Shown here: positions 1 to 8,842 of the stretch, in pieces
Layout of the letters: every line of letters starts with the position of its first letter
How positions within the stretch are numbered: the first letter of the stretch is position 1
DNA from: Verrucomicrobiales bacterium
GTDB lineage: Bacteria > Verrucomicrobiota > Verrucomicrobiia > Verrucomicrobiales > DEV007
Reading direction: 5' to 3'
Assembly: GCA_029213065.1 (NCBI GenBank)
Contig: JARGPH010000001.1
Span: 310,001-374,000, forward strand
DNA length: 64,000 nt
Notes under the pieces: generated by a model
The model's database searches: none
Told to the model about the DNA's origin: nothing
Seen by the model: only the letters and a program-made list of their open reading frames with translations
Translations under genes and position numbers: made by a program

Positions 1-2087
1 AAAGACCTCGCCAGGGCGCCGCTCGCCTCGTGATCATCGCCATCGTTTTCAAGAATTTCGGCAATTTGCACCCCCACGGAAAGGGCCGCATCGAGAGCTG
101 GTTCGAACCGCTCCATCGCAAATTCGCATTCGACGATAGAAAGAGAATTTTCGTGAATTTTGATCGCCGCAGTCTTCGCCCAACTTTGATCCATCGCACG
201 AACCTCTCCCCAGAATCGCGAAGACTCGGTGAAGTAGTGGCGACCGATCGAGTACTCGCCGGACTTGATTGAGAGCTCGCCCAGTGATTCCTTGGCAATT
301 GCGATGTTCCGCACAAACTCAATGTTGGCGGTCGATGAATCGTCAAGCAGAGCGGTGTAGCGACGCTCGGCCTCGCCATAGACAGCGAGGGCTTTTCCGA
401 ACTCGCCCATCTCGCGATATATCTGCCCGAGATAAAAAAGGGCGTTCGCCGTCGAGACGATGAAATCAGGAGCATCCCCGTAGACTTCGATCAGGCGTTC
501 ATAATGCTTCCGCCCCTCGATCAGAGCTGCTGCCCGGTCCTCTCTGAAACCGGGAACATCGGTGTCTCTGTTCTCGAGCACGAGCTTGAAGAACTGGTCA
601 CCGTTTTCCTGGGTCTGACGCACAATTTGACGAGCCAGCTTGGCCTCCCCGACGAGCTGACTGCGGGAATCCTCGACCTCGTTCAACTCCGACTGCAACT
701 GGGTCGTGTTGCGCTGCTTGTCGAGAAGCTCTCTTTTATAAACGGAAGCCTGCTTCTCAACATCGGCCTGGAGAGCGGCCGCCTCCATCGACAACTCCTC
801 TTGAGCGTCCTTGAACTGAAAATAATTAAAGAGCGCAAAATAGCTCAACGGCAAAATCGCGATGAGGGCGACAACGGCTATCGCCTGCCACCGGATCAAG
901 GGGCGATGAACCACATCGCTGAAGAAAGTTCGAATCGAGGTGGGAGCGGATTCCCACTCGGGGGAAAACACAGGAGCGATGGAATCCTCAGCAGGTTCAA
1001 CGAGGGCAAGCCCGGCTCCCTCGTCAGAAAGAGGAACTGATTCCTCCTCTATCTCCCCCGCTTCAGGTCCATCCTGAACTGCAGGCTCGGACTTGGCAAC
1101 CGGCTCAGGCAAATTTGCAGCCACGGGGACCTTATCGGCTGCGGAGGAAAGCGAGTCCTCCGGAAGTCCTTTCCAAATCGTTTCGATCGACGAGGTGATA
1201 TCGATCATCGAGACCGGCCTTGATGAAGCATCAAAACTCAAACATTTCTCAATAATCCCCCTGAGACTCTTTTCCTTCTGATCGGCTGCCTCCGTGGGCC
1301 ATTCGACCGATTTCTCGAGTTCAATCTGATCGAGAACGTGCTCCGAAACCTCGGTCAACTGGCCATAGGAAATGGCGGTGGCGTGTTCAAACAGCTCCGG
1401 CTTTTCGACACTACGATTCCAGAGGTGGTCGAGCCGCGGAAGGTGCCCCGTAAGCAGCTGAAAGGCAATCACGCCAAAGGCGTAGACATCCCACTGTTTG
1501 CCGCGCCCGTCGGAAAAATCTCCGGTCATGAGCTGCTCAGGGGCGGTGTAGAAGAGCAAATCTCCCGCTTCAAGGTAATGAAGCCCGCCCATGAAGATCT
1601 GACCAAACTCGCTCACCTGAACTTGATGCCCCGATTGCGCATCCCCGGTCAGATAGATTTCAGAAGGCCTCAGGCCTCCATGGAAAATGTTCTCGGCGTG
1701 AATCGCGCTGAGAACCGAAGCGAGATTGCGGACTAAATCCTGCGCCTGATCGTCCTCGACCGCACGCATGAGCCGCTTCAGCGAACTTTGCTGCCACTTT
1801 CCCGAATTAGTCCCCTTCCAGCCGAAGAACGGAGTCGCATAAGCGGTCAAGCTTTCACGATTCTGGAAAGTATAATCATGAACCTTCGCAACCCCTTCGA
1901 TTCCAAAGCCCGGCTTCGCAAAACGCTTTAAGTAACTGTAAATGAACTGGTCACTGGTCGCCTGAGCTTTAAAAACCTTAATCAAGCGCTTCTCGCGGCC
2001 CTGATAGTCGGCCACAAAGCTCCATCCGAACGGATCTTCATCGAGTAGATCCAAATACTCGTAACCGGGTAGTGTCGGGAGGCGCAT
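1..2087 (-). CDS. Pseudokinase-like membrane protein with TPR region (C-terminus beyond window)
   Basis: About 695 residues are visible; the 3' end runs off the left edge of the window. Translating the minus strand from the ATG at 2087 gives a protein-kinase-like fold. A VAIK-type lysine (LIKVF, K37), an APE-like segment (YTAPEQL, about 180-186) and a subdomain IX-like WDVYAFGV are present. The catalytic loop reads HGGLRPSEI (136-144) instead of HRDLKPxN, and the DFG position reads SEFG (159-162). Both catalytic aspartates are therefore missing, so a pseudokinase is more likely than an active kinase. An acidic linker, one membrane helix at about residues 396-418, a coiled-coil stretch and TPR-like helical repeats follow, so the kinase-like part should be cytoplasmic. 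An in-frame TAA lies close upstream of the start and no Shine-Dalgarno site is obvious. The role is probably scaffolding or signalling; the partner is unknown. Confidence 0.82.
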   Translation of the reverse strand, partial: MRLPTLPGYEYLDLLDEDPFGWSFVADYQGREKRLIKVFKAQATSDQFIYSYLKRFAKPGFGIEGVAKVHDYTFQNRESLTAYATPFFGWKGTNSGKWQQSSLKRLMRAVEDDQAQDLVRNLASVLSAIHAENIFHGGLRPSEIYLTGDAQSGHQVQVSEFGQIFMGGLHYLEAGDLLFYTAPEQLMTGDFSDGRGKQWDVYAFGVIAFQLLTGHLPRLDHLWNRSVEKPELFEHATAISYGQLTEVSEHVLDQIELEKSVEWPTEAADQKEKSLRGIIEKCLSFDASSRPVSMIDITSSIETIWKGLPEDSLSSAADKVPVAANLPEPVAKSEPAVQDGPEAGEIEEESVPLSDEGAGLALVEPAEDSIAPVFSPEWESAPTSIRTFFSDVVHRPLIRWQAIAVVALIAILPLSYFALFNYFQFKDAQEELSMEAAALQADVEKQASVYKRELLDKQRNTTQLQSELNEVEDSRSQLVGEAKLARQIVRQTQENGDQFFKLVLENRDTDVPGFREDRAAALIEGRKHYERLIEVYGDAPDFIVSTANALFYLGQIYREMGEFGKALAVYGEAERRYTALLDDSSTANIEFVRNIAIAKESLGELSIKSGEYSIGRHYFTESSRFWGEVRAMDQSWAKTAAIKIHENSLSIVECEFAMERFEPALDAALSVGVQIAEILENDGDDHEASGALARS

Positions 2088-2132
2088 TTACGATACTTAA
2101 ACGAACAATGGAGGAAATACTTATAACTGAAA

Positions 2133-2432
2133 TCACCCCTCAATGGCAACTCTGGTGATTCTTTCCCACTCGCTGTCGATCTGGGACTTGGAAATGGGCG
2201 GCTCGCCCGCACGTTGATACCAATAGGCTGAATTTCCAAAATCTCCTTCGATGGCGTGCAATAGACCGTGAATCCACGAGCCCATCTTCGAGGGGAGATC
2301 CTGCGCGATATCGTGCGATGCCTCCCACTCTCCCTTCTTCAAGTGCCAAAGCGACTTGAGCTCGGGAGAGAGGTCTGCTGCGGGAGCATCATCATCCTGC
2401 ACAGACTCCTGAAACGCATCAAAATTCATCAT
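2133..2432 (-). CDS. Small conserved hypothetical protein (99 aa)
   Basis: A compact soluble protein with no signal peptide or membrane segment. It has an acidic N-terminus (about residues 5-22) followed by a Trp/His-rich core: SLWHLKKGEWEASHDIAQ, then SWIHGLLHAIEGD and SAYWYQRAG. These features look like a genuine small family that I associate with planctomycete and verrucomicrobial genomes, but I know of no assigned function. Two adjacent ATG codons (2432 and 2429) could both serve as the start. It sits on the same strand between yejF (stop at 2516) and the pseudokinase gene (start at 2087), and may be co-transcribed with either. Codon use resembles its neighbours. Confidence 0.7.
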   Translation of the reverse strand: MMNFDAFQESVQDDDAPAADLSPELKSLWHLKKGEWEASHDIAQDLPSKMGSWIHGLLHAIEGDFGNSAYWYQRAGEPPISKSQIDSEWERITRVAIEG

Positions 2433-2515
2433 CGAACCAGTTTAGATCTCTTAAAGACCTCCGGCAAGGGCACTTTTCAAAACCTTGCACGATCGGAGCA
2501 GTGCCAATCCTTCGT

Positions 2516-4156
2516 TCAAGCTCTTCGAGCGCGTTTGTGGAGATCTCCGGGAACGGGGACAGCGTCGATCAAATTACGCGTGTATTCCGACCGGGGATTC
2601 TCGATCAGGTCGACGGTCTGCCCCGCCTCGACGACCTTTCCATGCCTCATCACCGCTGTCCGGTCACAGATACGCTTCACGACGCTGAGGTCGTGGGAGA
2701 TGAAAAGATAGGCAAGTCCGAGCTTGTCGCGCAGTTCCATGAGAAGATCAATCACCTGCGCCTGAATCGTAACGTCGAGCGCGGAGACCGCTTCATCGCA
2801 GACCACAAACTTAGGCTTCGGTGCCACCGCACGCGCCACGCAGATCCGCTGGCGCTGCCCCCCTGAAAACTCGTGGGGGTAGCGGTTCATGTTGTCGGCA
2901 GGAAGGCCGACTTCCTCCAGCCAGTGGGCCGCAACCTCTTTGCGATCCCCTTCGAGGAGATTGTGCTCGATGAGCCCTTCCGTGAGAATTTCCAGGACGG
3001 TGAGGCGCGGGTTGAGCGACGAAAACGGATCCTGAAAGATCATCTGCATCTCCTTCCGGTAGGGCAACATCGCGTGATAACCCAGCCCGCGAATGTGATT
3101 TCCTTCGAAAAGTATCTCTCCTTCCTGCGATTCCTCTAAAGCGAGAATGGATCGTCCCAGGGTTGTTTTCCCACTGCCGGACTCGCCCACGATTCCGAGG
3201 CACTCCCCCGCAAACAAATCAATCGAGACATCATCGACCGCTTTGATCCAGTCGACCGTCTTCGCAAAAACACCGCTCTTCACCGGAAACCAGGTTTTGA
3301 GATGCTTCACCTCAACAAGTGGCTTGGCATCCTCGTGGCGATCCGGCTGGGCAATCGGCTCATCAGTGAGGCGGGGAACCGCAGCGAGCAACTGCTGCGT
3401 GTAAGGCTCCTGCGGATTGTTGAAAATCGGCTCGACGTCGCCCCGCTCCACGACCTTGCCGTCCTTCATCACGAGGACACGGTCCGCGAGTTCCCAGATC
3501 ACTCCCATGTCATGAGTGATGAAGAGAATCGAGGTATCCTCTTTTTTCATCTCGAGAATGAGATCAAAAATCTGAGCCTGCAGCGTCACATCGAGCGCGG
3601 TGGTCGGTTCGTCGGCAATAATCAGTTTCGGCTGCAGAATCAGCGCCATCGCAATCATGACGCGCTGGCGCATCCCACCCGAAAACTGAAACGGGTATGA
3701 CTTGGCCCGCTCTTCGGGATCGGGGATCCCCACTTTCCCCAACCATTCGACCGCTCTCGCCCAGGCAGCTTCCTTCGTCACCTCGGGATCATGAATCCGC
3801 ACCACTTCCGCGAGCTGCGTGCCCACAAAGTGGAGCGGGGACAAGGCCGTCATCGGCTCCTGAAAAATCACACTGATGTCTTTCCCCCGAATCTTCCGCA
3901 TCTCTTCGACAGGCAGCTTCAAAATATCGCGTCCCTCGAAAAGAATCTTACCGGTTTCGACCACCCCCGGAGGACTTGGGACGAGTCGAAGCGTCGACAT
4001 CGCACTGACCGACTTCCCACTCCCCGATTCTCCTACCAATCCCACAATCTCCCCGGGACGGATATCAAAAGAAACATCATCGACCGCACAGATCCGTCGA
4101 CCTTCGACATCGAAGGTAACCGTCAGATTTTCCACGCTTAGCAGTTTGTCAGACAT
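2516..4156 (-). CDS. yejF: Microcin C/oligopeptide ABC transporter, fused double ATPase (YejF-like)
   Basis: A 546-residue protein with two complete ABC ATPase domains in tandem, the arrangement of YejF and of DppD-DppF fusions. Domain 1 has Walker A GESGSGKS (42-49), Q-loop IFQEP (near 98), signature FSGGMRQR (158-165), Walker B LIIADEP with the catalytic Glu, and H-loop ITHD. Domain 2 has GESGSGKT (324-331), [13 protein letters not shown] (430-437) and [11 protein letters not shown]. All catalytic residues are present in both halves, so it should power the YejBE permease at the inner membrane. The ATG at 4156 was preferred to the upstream one at 4216 because it leaves 4 bases after the yejE stop and starts the standard [11 protein letters not shown] leader; the longer form would overlap yejE. 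It is the last gene of the yejA-B-E-F operon. Confidence 0.95.
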   Translation of the reverse strand: MSDKLLSVENLTVTFDVEGRRICAVDDVSFDIRPGEIVGLVGESGSGKSVSAMSTLRLVPSPPGVVETGKILFEGRDILKLPVEEMRKIRGKDISVIFQEPMTALSPLHFVGTQLAEVVRIHDPEVTKEAAWARAVEWLGKVGIPDPEERAKSYPFQFSGGMRQRVMIAMALILQPKLIIADEPTTALDVTLQAQIFDLILEMKKEDTSILFITHDMGVIWELADRVLVMKDGKVVERGDVEPIFNNPQEPYTQQLLAAVPRLTDEPIAQPDRHEDAKPLVEVKHLKTWFPVKSGVFAKTVDWIKAVDDVSIDLFAGECLGIVGESGSGKTTLGRSILALEESQEGEILFEGNHIRGLGYHAMLPYRKEMQMIFQDPFSSLNPRLTVLEILTEGLIEHNLLEGDRKEVAAHWLEEVGLPADNMNRYPHEFSGGQRQRICVARAVAPKPKFVVCDEAVSALDVTIQAQVIDLLMELRDKLGLAYLFISHDLSVVKRICDRTAVMRHGKVVEAGQTVDLIENPRSEYTRNLIDAVPVPGDLHKRARRA

Positions 4157-4160
4157 TACG

Positions 4161-5753
4161 TTACTCAAGTTTCGAATTGGTTCGAGGATCAAAAGCCGCA
4201 CGAACGCCTTCCCCAATGAAAATACCCAGCAAGCTCACGATAAAGAGCGCCAGTGAAGGATAAAGAATGAGCCACCACGCGTATTGCTGGACCTGCCCCT
4301 GGTCGAGGAGGTTCCCCCAACTCGGCGTTCCCGGAGGCAGCCCGAAGCCGAGGTAGTCGAGCGCGGTAAGCATGAAAATCGAACCCACAAGCGAGAAGGG
4401 AAAGAACGTAATCACCGGAACGAGCGCGTTCGGGAGAATGTGGCGGAACATGATTTTCCACCGTCCGATTCCCATGACGCGGGCGGCTTCAACAAAGGGA
4501 AGTTTCCGAAGACGCAGGAACTCGGCTCGCAAATAATAGGAGATTCCGATCCAGTTGAAGATCCCGTAAATGATTCCGAGGAGCACGAAGCTGCGCCCAT
4601 AAATCGAGCTGAGCAGAATCATGATAAGAAGGAAAGGCATCGCCTCCCAGATCTCGGTAAGCCGCTGACCGACCATATCAATCTTCCCGCCGAAATACCC
4701 CTGAATCGATCCCAGAAAAATTCCTATCACGTAGGTGAAAATGACGAGGATAATCCCGAACAAAAGTGCGGTTCGGGTGGCGTAAAGGATGCGAACACCA
4801 ACATCACGTCCACTGTTATCGAGACCGAAGGCATGCCCTTTAACCGGGCGGAACGGAAACTCCACCGTCTCTTTCTCAAACTGCACCGCAAATTTACCAT
4901 CCGTGTCTGAAACGGAAAGTGTCTCCTGGGGAACCACCATGGCCTCTTTAGCCGTCTCGAGAATTCTCGCCTTGTTCTCATCCGAGAAACGATCCCACAA
5001 GGCGGGCTTTGCAGAGACGAATTCCATCTCCGGAGTCATCACGGCGCGCTCATCCGCTTCCTTTCCCGCCTTCCGCGTCATCGAGAGTCGCACCAGTTTC
5101 GGAGCACGACTCCTCGGTTTCGCGGCATCGAGTTCAAAAAGAATCCCCTCCTCATTCGTCGCCGATACGGCATCATCCGCCTTATTCGCAAATCGAAGCG
5201 CGATCCCTCCGCGAATTGGCTCCGGCACCGAAACGCCCTCAACCTCCAGTGGCTTGCGTCGAATCTCGAGATCCGAGGTCTCCCCGTAAAATCCCGCGGC
5301 ACCACGACTGCGCTGAATCACCGATTTGCTGTCGATATCGACAGTGGCAACCTGATCCTCCGCTGAGAAGGTCAATGTCAGGGTCGGATCAATCTCAATC
5401 TGAGACGGCTCGAGCGATTCCTCCGGGCCGTTTCTCACCAGCGGCCAGAGCATCCAGTTGTCTTCGTTTTCCTCAAAAAGTGGAAGCTTCTCCAAATCCT
5501 TGTAACGGGGACGTGTCTGGACTTCCCCGCCGGTGAACTCACTCTGAGGATAAAACTTAAACACGGGGACGTAGAGCTTCCCGTTCGCCTTCACCAGAAA
5601 CGGTTTATCGTTTGCGATGAAGTTTGAAAACAAGCTGATCACAAAAATGGCGACGAGAAGAGTCAGAGCCCATTTGGCCCGCTTAATCTGGCCGAAACGA
5701 CGCAGACGGCGACGCGTATTCGGATCGAGAACGGCTGTGAAAAATCCTCCCAT
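4161..5753 (-). CDS. yejE: Peptide ABC transporter permease YejE with enlarged periplasmic insert
   Basis: Inner-membrane permease of the DppC/YejE family. It has a cytoplasmic basic start, helix 1 at about residues 28-46, and a following segment FIANDKPFLV that matches YejE. The permease core starts near residue 310 (GLDNSGRDV, then about five helices) and carries the ATPase-coupling EAA loop EAARVMGIGRWK. At 530 residues it is far longer than the roughly 340 of E. coli YejE. The surplus lies between about residues 110 and 300, in the periplasmic loop after helix 1, and looks like a beta-rich domain. It shares one base with the yejB stop (TAATG junction at 5753), which implies coupled translation. 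The transporter type is clear; the role of the insert is unknown. Confidence 0.93.
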   Translation of the reverse strand: MGGFFTAVLDPNTRRRLRRFGQIKRAKWALTLLVAIFVISLFSNFIANDKPFLVKANGKLYVPVFKFYPQSEFTGGEVQTRPRYKDLEKLPLFEENEDNWMLWPLVRNGPEESLEPSQIEIDPTLTLTFSAEDQVATVDIDSKSVIQRSRGAAGFYGETSDLEIRRKPLEVEGVSVPEPIRGGIALRFANKADDAVSATNEEGILFELDAAKPRSRAPKLVRLSMTRKAGKEADERAVMTPEMEFVSAKPALWDRFSDENKARILETAKEAMVVPQETLSVSDTDGKFAVQFEKETVEFPFRPVKGHAFGLDNSGRDVGVRILYATRTALLFGIILVIFTYVIGIFLGSIQGYFGGKIDMVGQRLTEIWEAMPFLLIMILLSSIYGRSFVLLGIIYGIFNWIGISYYLRAEFLRLRKLPFVEAARVMGIGRWKIMFRHILPNALVPVITFFPFSLVGSIFMLTALDYLGFGLPPGTPSWGNLLDQGQVQQYAWWLILYPSLALFIVSLLGIFIGEGVRAAFDPRTNSKLE

Positions 5754-6799
5754 TACGCTTCTTTTCCAAAGTTAATGCGAGGATCCACAAGCACGTAGCA
5801 AAAGTCGGAGAGGACCCGACCTAACAAGCTCAGAATCGAGGTGAGACCGAGCGTGCCCATGAAGATCATGTAATCCCGGCCGACGATGGCATCGAGCGTC
5901 AGCATCCCGATTCCGTTAATCGAAAAGACCCGCTCGATCAAAACCGACCCGGCAAACATGAGCGTAAGAATTCCGCCGATTCCGGTAACGATAGGGATCA
6001 GCGCGTTGCGAACCGCATGCCCCCAGATGGCCCGTCGCATCGTGCCTCCCTTTGCGAGAACCGTCCTCACGTAGTCCTGCGAAATCTGATCCAGCAGAGA
6101 GTTTTTCATGAGGATGGTCAGAATCGCAAAGTTGCCGATCACGTAGCAAAGCACAGGGAGAAACATATGATGCGCCTGATCTTTGACCTTTTCCCAACCG
6201 GTCAGGGAATCCCACTCCTCGGACCTGAAACCGCCGATGGGAAACCAGTCGAAAAAGTTGTCAGAAGTCCCGCTGAAGAGCGTTTTCAAAATCATCCCGA
6301 AGGCAAATGCGGGAATCGCATAGAGAATCAGGACGACCACAGACGAGAGCATGTCAAAGGTCGAACCATTGCGAAGCGCCTTGGCAATACCAAGGGGAAC
6401 ACAGATCAAATAGGTGAGCACAAACCCCGTCACCCCGAAGGTGAGGGAAATAGGAAAACGCTCCTTGATGAGCTGCCACACTGTCTTGTTGTTGTATTTG
6501 TAGGAATAGGATTTCATTCCCATCATGTCAGTGAAGAGCCATTTCCCATAGCGAACCAGAAACGGCTTATCGAAACCAAACTCCCGCTCAATCGCCTCTC
6601 TTTGATCCTGGGTAATCGAACTCGATGCGCCCGCTCCGGAACCCGACTCACCGCCGCCCATCCCGCGCATCTGAGCGATGCGCTGCTCGACAGGACCTCC
6701 GGGCAATACCGTGGTGAGACCGAAAACGATGAAAGTGATCCCCAGAAAAGTGGGGATGACGAGAAGCAATCGACGAATGAAATAGCTCAGGCGTTCCAT
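5753..6799 (-). CDS. yejB: Peptide ABC transporter permease YejB
   Basis: A 348-residue integral membrane protein of the DppB/YejB family, partner of YejE. The N-terminal helix (about 8-30: LLLVIPTFLGITFIVFGLTT) is followed by a periplasmic loop containing LPGGPVEQ and a Gly/Ser-rich linker (about 45-60). FGFDKPFLVRYGKWL is the family's typical pre-helix segment. About five further helices follow, with the ATPase-contact loop ending in RNALIPIVTGIG. The length is normal for YejB. It lies 27 bases after yejA and overlaps yejE by one base, so the order yejA-yejB-yejE-yejF is the usual operon order. Confidence 0.94.
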   Translation of the reverse strand: MERLSYFIRRLLLVIPTFLGITFIVFGLTTVLPGGPVEQRIAQMRGMGGGESGSGAGASSSITQDQREAIEREFGFDKPFLVRYGKWLFTDMMGMKSYSYKYNNKTVWQLIKERFPISLTFGVTGFVLTYLICVPLGIAKALRNGSTFDMLSSVVVLILYAIPAFAFGMILKTLFSGTSDNFFDWFPIGGFRSEEWDSLTGWEKVKDQAHHMFLPVLCYVIGNFAILTILMKNSLLDQISQDYVRTVLAKGGTMRRAIWGHAVRNALIPIVTGIGGILTLMFAGSVLIERVFSINGIGMLTLDAIVGRDYMIFMGTLGLTSILSLLGRVLSDFCYVLVDPRINFGKEA

Positions 6800-6826
6800 G
6801 TGAATGAAAAATTCAGCAGGATACGT

Positions 6827-8629
6827 TTACTGGACCGGCTCAATCGCAACCGGAGTCGCGGCACCGGCATCAAACACCTTGTCGAAGTAGACTTCGCGAG
6901 GCGGCGCAGGCAATTTCTCGCCGCTTTCCTTGGCCGCTTCGAAATCATCCGCCTGGAATTCGTCGTTCCACCAGTAATCCACCGCAGACCACTCGCCGTC
7001 GTATTTACCGAGGACGTGGTCCGGCATTCCGAATTTGTTCCAGTAGAGCAATCTCGCGTAGCTGACATGCCAGAGAAGGATGTAAGGGGTCTCCTCATAC
7101 AAAATTTGATCGATCTCACGAATCACTTCGTGGCGTTCCTCAACGCTGTACATCTCACGAGTGCTGTCGATCAGCGCGTCCACTTTCTCATTCTTAAAGC
7201 CAGTGATGTTACTGCTTGCCTTCACATCAGCGGTCGCTGAATACCACATCGTCTCAGGATCTTTGATGGGACTTCCACCCCAGCTTGCCCAGGTCATGTC
7301 GTAATTGAATTCATCCATGTCGCGGGCCCAGGCCGCCCAGTCCTTCTGATCGATCTCGAGCTCGATGCCGACGTCTTTCAGTGCCTCTTCATAAATGAGC
7401 AAAAACTTCGTCGTGCTCGGATCACGGGTCAGAAAGTTGATCACGAAAGCTTTGCCGTCCTTTTCCAGCTTACCGGTCTTCGGATTCACCGCCCAGCCCG
7501 CTTCTTTGAGCAGCGCCCGCGCCTTCTCAACATCAAACTCAATGAGCTCATTCGGACAGGGATGTTCAGCATCCCAGAGGTCCGTCCAGTAGGATTTCGA
7601 AAGGTCATACTGATTGAACATGATCGTCTGATTCATCCGCTCGCGATCGAGGAGGTGGCTCAAAGCCTTGCGCACCCGCTTATCATCGTAGGGCTTTTTC
7701 CGCATGTTCATCGCGAAGCCCTGGAAAACGACCGGCTCGGAGTTGTGAACCGACTGCTTCACGACCCAGTTTTTCGCAAATCGCTCCCCTTCGGTCTCTT
7801 TGACCCAGCGACTCGAGGTGTAGACCGCAAAGAGGTCGAACTCGCCTTTATTAAACGCCTCGAAAGCAATGTCGCGCTGCGAATAGAAACGGTATTCGAT
7901 CGTGTCGAAATTCAGAATTCCCTCATTCTCAACCGAATCAGCGTTCCAGTAATCCTCACGCTTCTCAAGGCGCGCGTAGTGCTGCTCGTTCACCTCGCCG
8001 AGGCGATAGGGACCTGACACGACCGGAAATTCGAAATTCACTTTGTTAAAATCCTGATCTTTCCACCAGTGCTTCGGCATGACGCGAAACGCGCTGCAGG
8101 CCTGCAAATTTTTCCAATGCACCTCTTCAGCCTCGATCACGACGGTATGTTCATCGGTTGCCTCGATCTTGACGAGACGCTTCATCACATTCTGCAGGGG
8201 GCCGGTGAGGTGATCCGGATTCTTAATCGCATTGAAGCTCCAAACGACATCCTCCGAGGTGAGCGGCTTTCCATCACTCCATTTCGCCTTCGGATTGAGG
8301 TGAAAGGTAAAAAAGAGGCCATCCTCCGAGATTGACCAGCGATTCGCGAGTCCGGGACTGTCCTCCAGGGTTACCTGATCCGAACCGAGCAATGGCTCGA
8401 ACATGAGCCTGAAAATCTCGCGGGCAAAAACGTTGTTTTCGATCTGGTAGTTGAAACTCTTTGGAAACTGAGCCGCATACATCGAGATCTTGCCCCCTGG
8501 CTCTGCAAATTCGGACGCCAGAGGCGACATCGCCGGTTCCCAGCCTTCAGCGGGAAATTCTTCAGCAAAAAGGGCACCGCTGGCGGGGATCAGGGCGAGG
8601 ACGAGGGAAACGAGGCGGATTTTTGTCAT
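6827..8629 (-). CDS. yejA: Extracellular peptide-binding protein, family 5 (YejA-like)
   Basis: A 600-residue periplasmic solute-binding protein that would deliver oligopeptides to YejBEF. The N-terminus is a standard signal peptide (about residues 1-22, ending ASGALFAEE) with no lipobox cysteine, so it should be soluble in the periplasm. Family 5 features include FREIFRLMFEPLL-like and ANRWSISEDGLFFTF segments, then WSDGKPLTSEDVVWSF (about 115-130), the YejA-like middle region with KREDYWN, and a C-terminal YARLLYWNKFG. It is the first gene of the yejABEF operon; about 210 non-coding bases separate it from the divergent LamG gene, and the operon promoter is expected there. The precise substrate cannot be read from sequence. 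Confidence 0.93.
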   Translation of the reverse strand: MTKIRLVSLVLALIPASGALFAEEFPAEGWEPAMSPLASEFAEPGGKISMYAAQFPKSFNYQIENNVFAREIFRLMFEPLLGSDQVTLEDSPGLANRWSISEDGLFFTFHLNPKAKWSDGKPLTSEDVVWSFNAIKNPDHLTGPLQNVMKRLVKIEATDEHTVVIEAEEVHWKNLQACSAFRVMPKHWWKDQDFNKVNFEFPVVSGPYRLGEVNEQHYARLEKREDYWNADSVENEGILNFDTIEYRFYSQRDIAFEAFNKGEFDLFAVYTSSRWVKETEGERFAKNWVVKQSVHNSEPVVFQGFAMNMRKKPYDDKRVRKALSHLLDRERMNQTIMFNQYDLSKSYWTDLWDAEHPCPNELIEFDVEKARALLKEAGWAVNPKTGKLEKDGKAFVINFLTRDPSTTKFLLIYEEALKDVGIELEIDQKDWAAWARDMDEFNYDMTWASWGGSPIKDPETMWYSATADVKASSNITGFKNEKVDALIDSTREMYSVEERHEVIREIDQILYEETPYILLWHVSYARLLYWNKFGMPDHVLGKYDGEWSAVDYWWNDEFQADDFEAAKESGEKLPAPPREVYFDKVFDAGAATPVAIEPVQ

Positions 8630-8842
8630 AGGAACGGAAAATTCACAGGGCAGAGCCCATCAGGTCATGAATCTTGGTCAAAGATCGTTCAGGAACGTTT
8701 GAAATCAATTCCGGAAATCAGCACTCTGCCCCGCGCTCTTTGCTCTCTTTAACAGGTAAGAGGTGCTTTCCCGCTTCGAATCCCCTGCAAAAGCGGGTTG
8801 GCACGGAGCGGCTTTTCCGTTCTACTACCGAACCCACAAACT

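Noticed and set aside
8770-8800. Hairpin CCCGCTT/AAGCGGG in the LamG leader
   Set aside because: A seven-base stem with a large loop, no T run and no riboswitch-like core.
8798-8815. Sigma-54 promoter resembling TGGCAC-N5-TTGC
   Set aside because: TGGCAC is present but the -12 element reads GGCTT, not TTGCW.
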